A DNA stretch of 64,000 nt from Campylorhamphus procurvoides. Taxonomy: Eukaryota; Chordata; Aves; Passeriformes; Dendrocolaptidae. This document shows positions 63,561 through 64,000 of the stretch, one piece after another (the first letter of the stretch is position 1; every line of letters begins with the position of its first letter). The DNA is taken from the NCBI GenBank assembly GCA_013396655.1, contig WBMV01000084.1:712328-776327 (forward strand). Reading direction: 5' to 3'. Under the pieces are notes generated by a model, which was not told where the DNA came from, made no database searches, and was given only the letters and a program-made list of their open reading frames with translations. A program made the translations under genes and the position numbers.

Positions 63561-64000
63561 TGGGTACCCCCAGTGACACACGAAACGTGTCATCTGACTA
63601 ACGGCACGGGAAGGCAAAGCAAAAACAAAGGTGTCTAATAAAGTGTTTATTTCTCGAGGGCAGTTGTTGAAGTTAGAGCTGGGAGTACTCTACAAATGGT
63701 CCTGTAGAGATAACAGGATATGCCTGTATAGGCTCCGTGTCAGTAAACACGCTAATACTGCTTCTGGTTTCCAGGGTCTGGCATAAGAGAGCGGAATAAC
63801 AAGACTTGTAAGGTTCTTCTCCTCAAATATCTTCTTGTTATGGTCCCTGAGCTCTATAGATAATTATTTTTATGTGTGTTTTCTTTTTTGTGTGTTTCAC
63901 TGCAGAGATAGATTTGTCATAGTCAGTATTGGTTAATGCACAGCTTTTCAGCAGACAGTCATCAAGGCTAACATTAAAGTCAGGTCACAATTTTCATAAC

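Noticed and set aside
63138..63638. 166-codon plus-strand and 147-codon minus-strand ORFs in the second CpG island
   Set aside because: GC-rich chance frames with no recognisable domain; the minus-strand frame begins at GTG. They do not match the USP47 N-terminus or GALNT18.
63638..63643. AATAAA downstream of the second CpG island as a polyadenylation signal
   Set aside because: The hexamer occurs by chance throughout AT-rich DNA, and no transcript is established here.
1..64000. A novel defence, mobile or biosynthetic gene system
   Set aside because: No gene cluster, CRISPR-like array, intact integrase or polymerase, or repeated protein family was seen on either strand. The window reads as an ordinary bird intron and intergenic region.

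Overview
This window looks like nuclear DNA from a bird, most likely a songbird. It is AT-rich, repeat-poor vertebrate DNA with almost no long reading frames. It carries several fragments of CR1, the main LINE family of birds. It also carries a short tRNA-Ile-headed SINE with a CR1 tail, a type I associate with passerines (TguSINE1-like). There is no prokaryotic, viral or plasmid gene organisation, so operons, ribosome binding sites and CRISPR arrays do not apply. Two isolated single-base 'n' positions (46,317 and 46,746) mark contig joins in a draft assembly.

The only protein-coding sequence I can support is the first coding exon of GALNT18, on the minus strand at 36,092-36,326. It encodes the first 78 residues: a short cytoplasmic tail, a signal-anchor membrane helix and the start of the stem. 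It ends in a phase-1 splice donor. The exon sits in a CpG island (about 35,770-37,160) that is probably the gene's promoter. A small upstream reading frame overlaps the GALNT18 start codon.

Layout: (1) 1-36,091 is the 5' part of GALNT18 intron 1, which runs off the left edge. I see no further exon there, only one short CR1 tail and small simple repeats or palindromes. (2) 35,770-37,160 is the CpG island, exon 1 and the upstream promoter region. (3) 37,160-62,990 is DNA upstream of GALNT18 with no recognisable gene. It holds a CR1 fragment of about 0.8 kb with reverse-transcriptase relics (41,042-41,825), an apparent assembly duplication (46,132-47,982), the tRNA-Ile SINE (57,419-57,550), another CR1 (57,741-58,113), and two copies of an unclassified old repeat (60,230 and 61,663). 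(4) About 63,000-63,560 is a second CpG island with no recognisable coding sequence. It is possibly the promoter of an unidentified transcript.

I found no evidence of an undescribed biological system. The most useful observations are the probable mis-assembly at 46.1-48.0 kb, the overlapping uORF on GALNT18, the orphan CpG island near the right edge, and the unclassified repeat pair at 60-62 kb.
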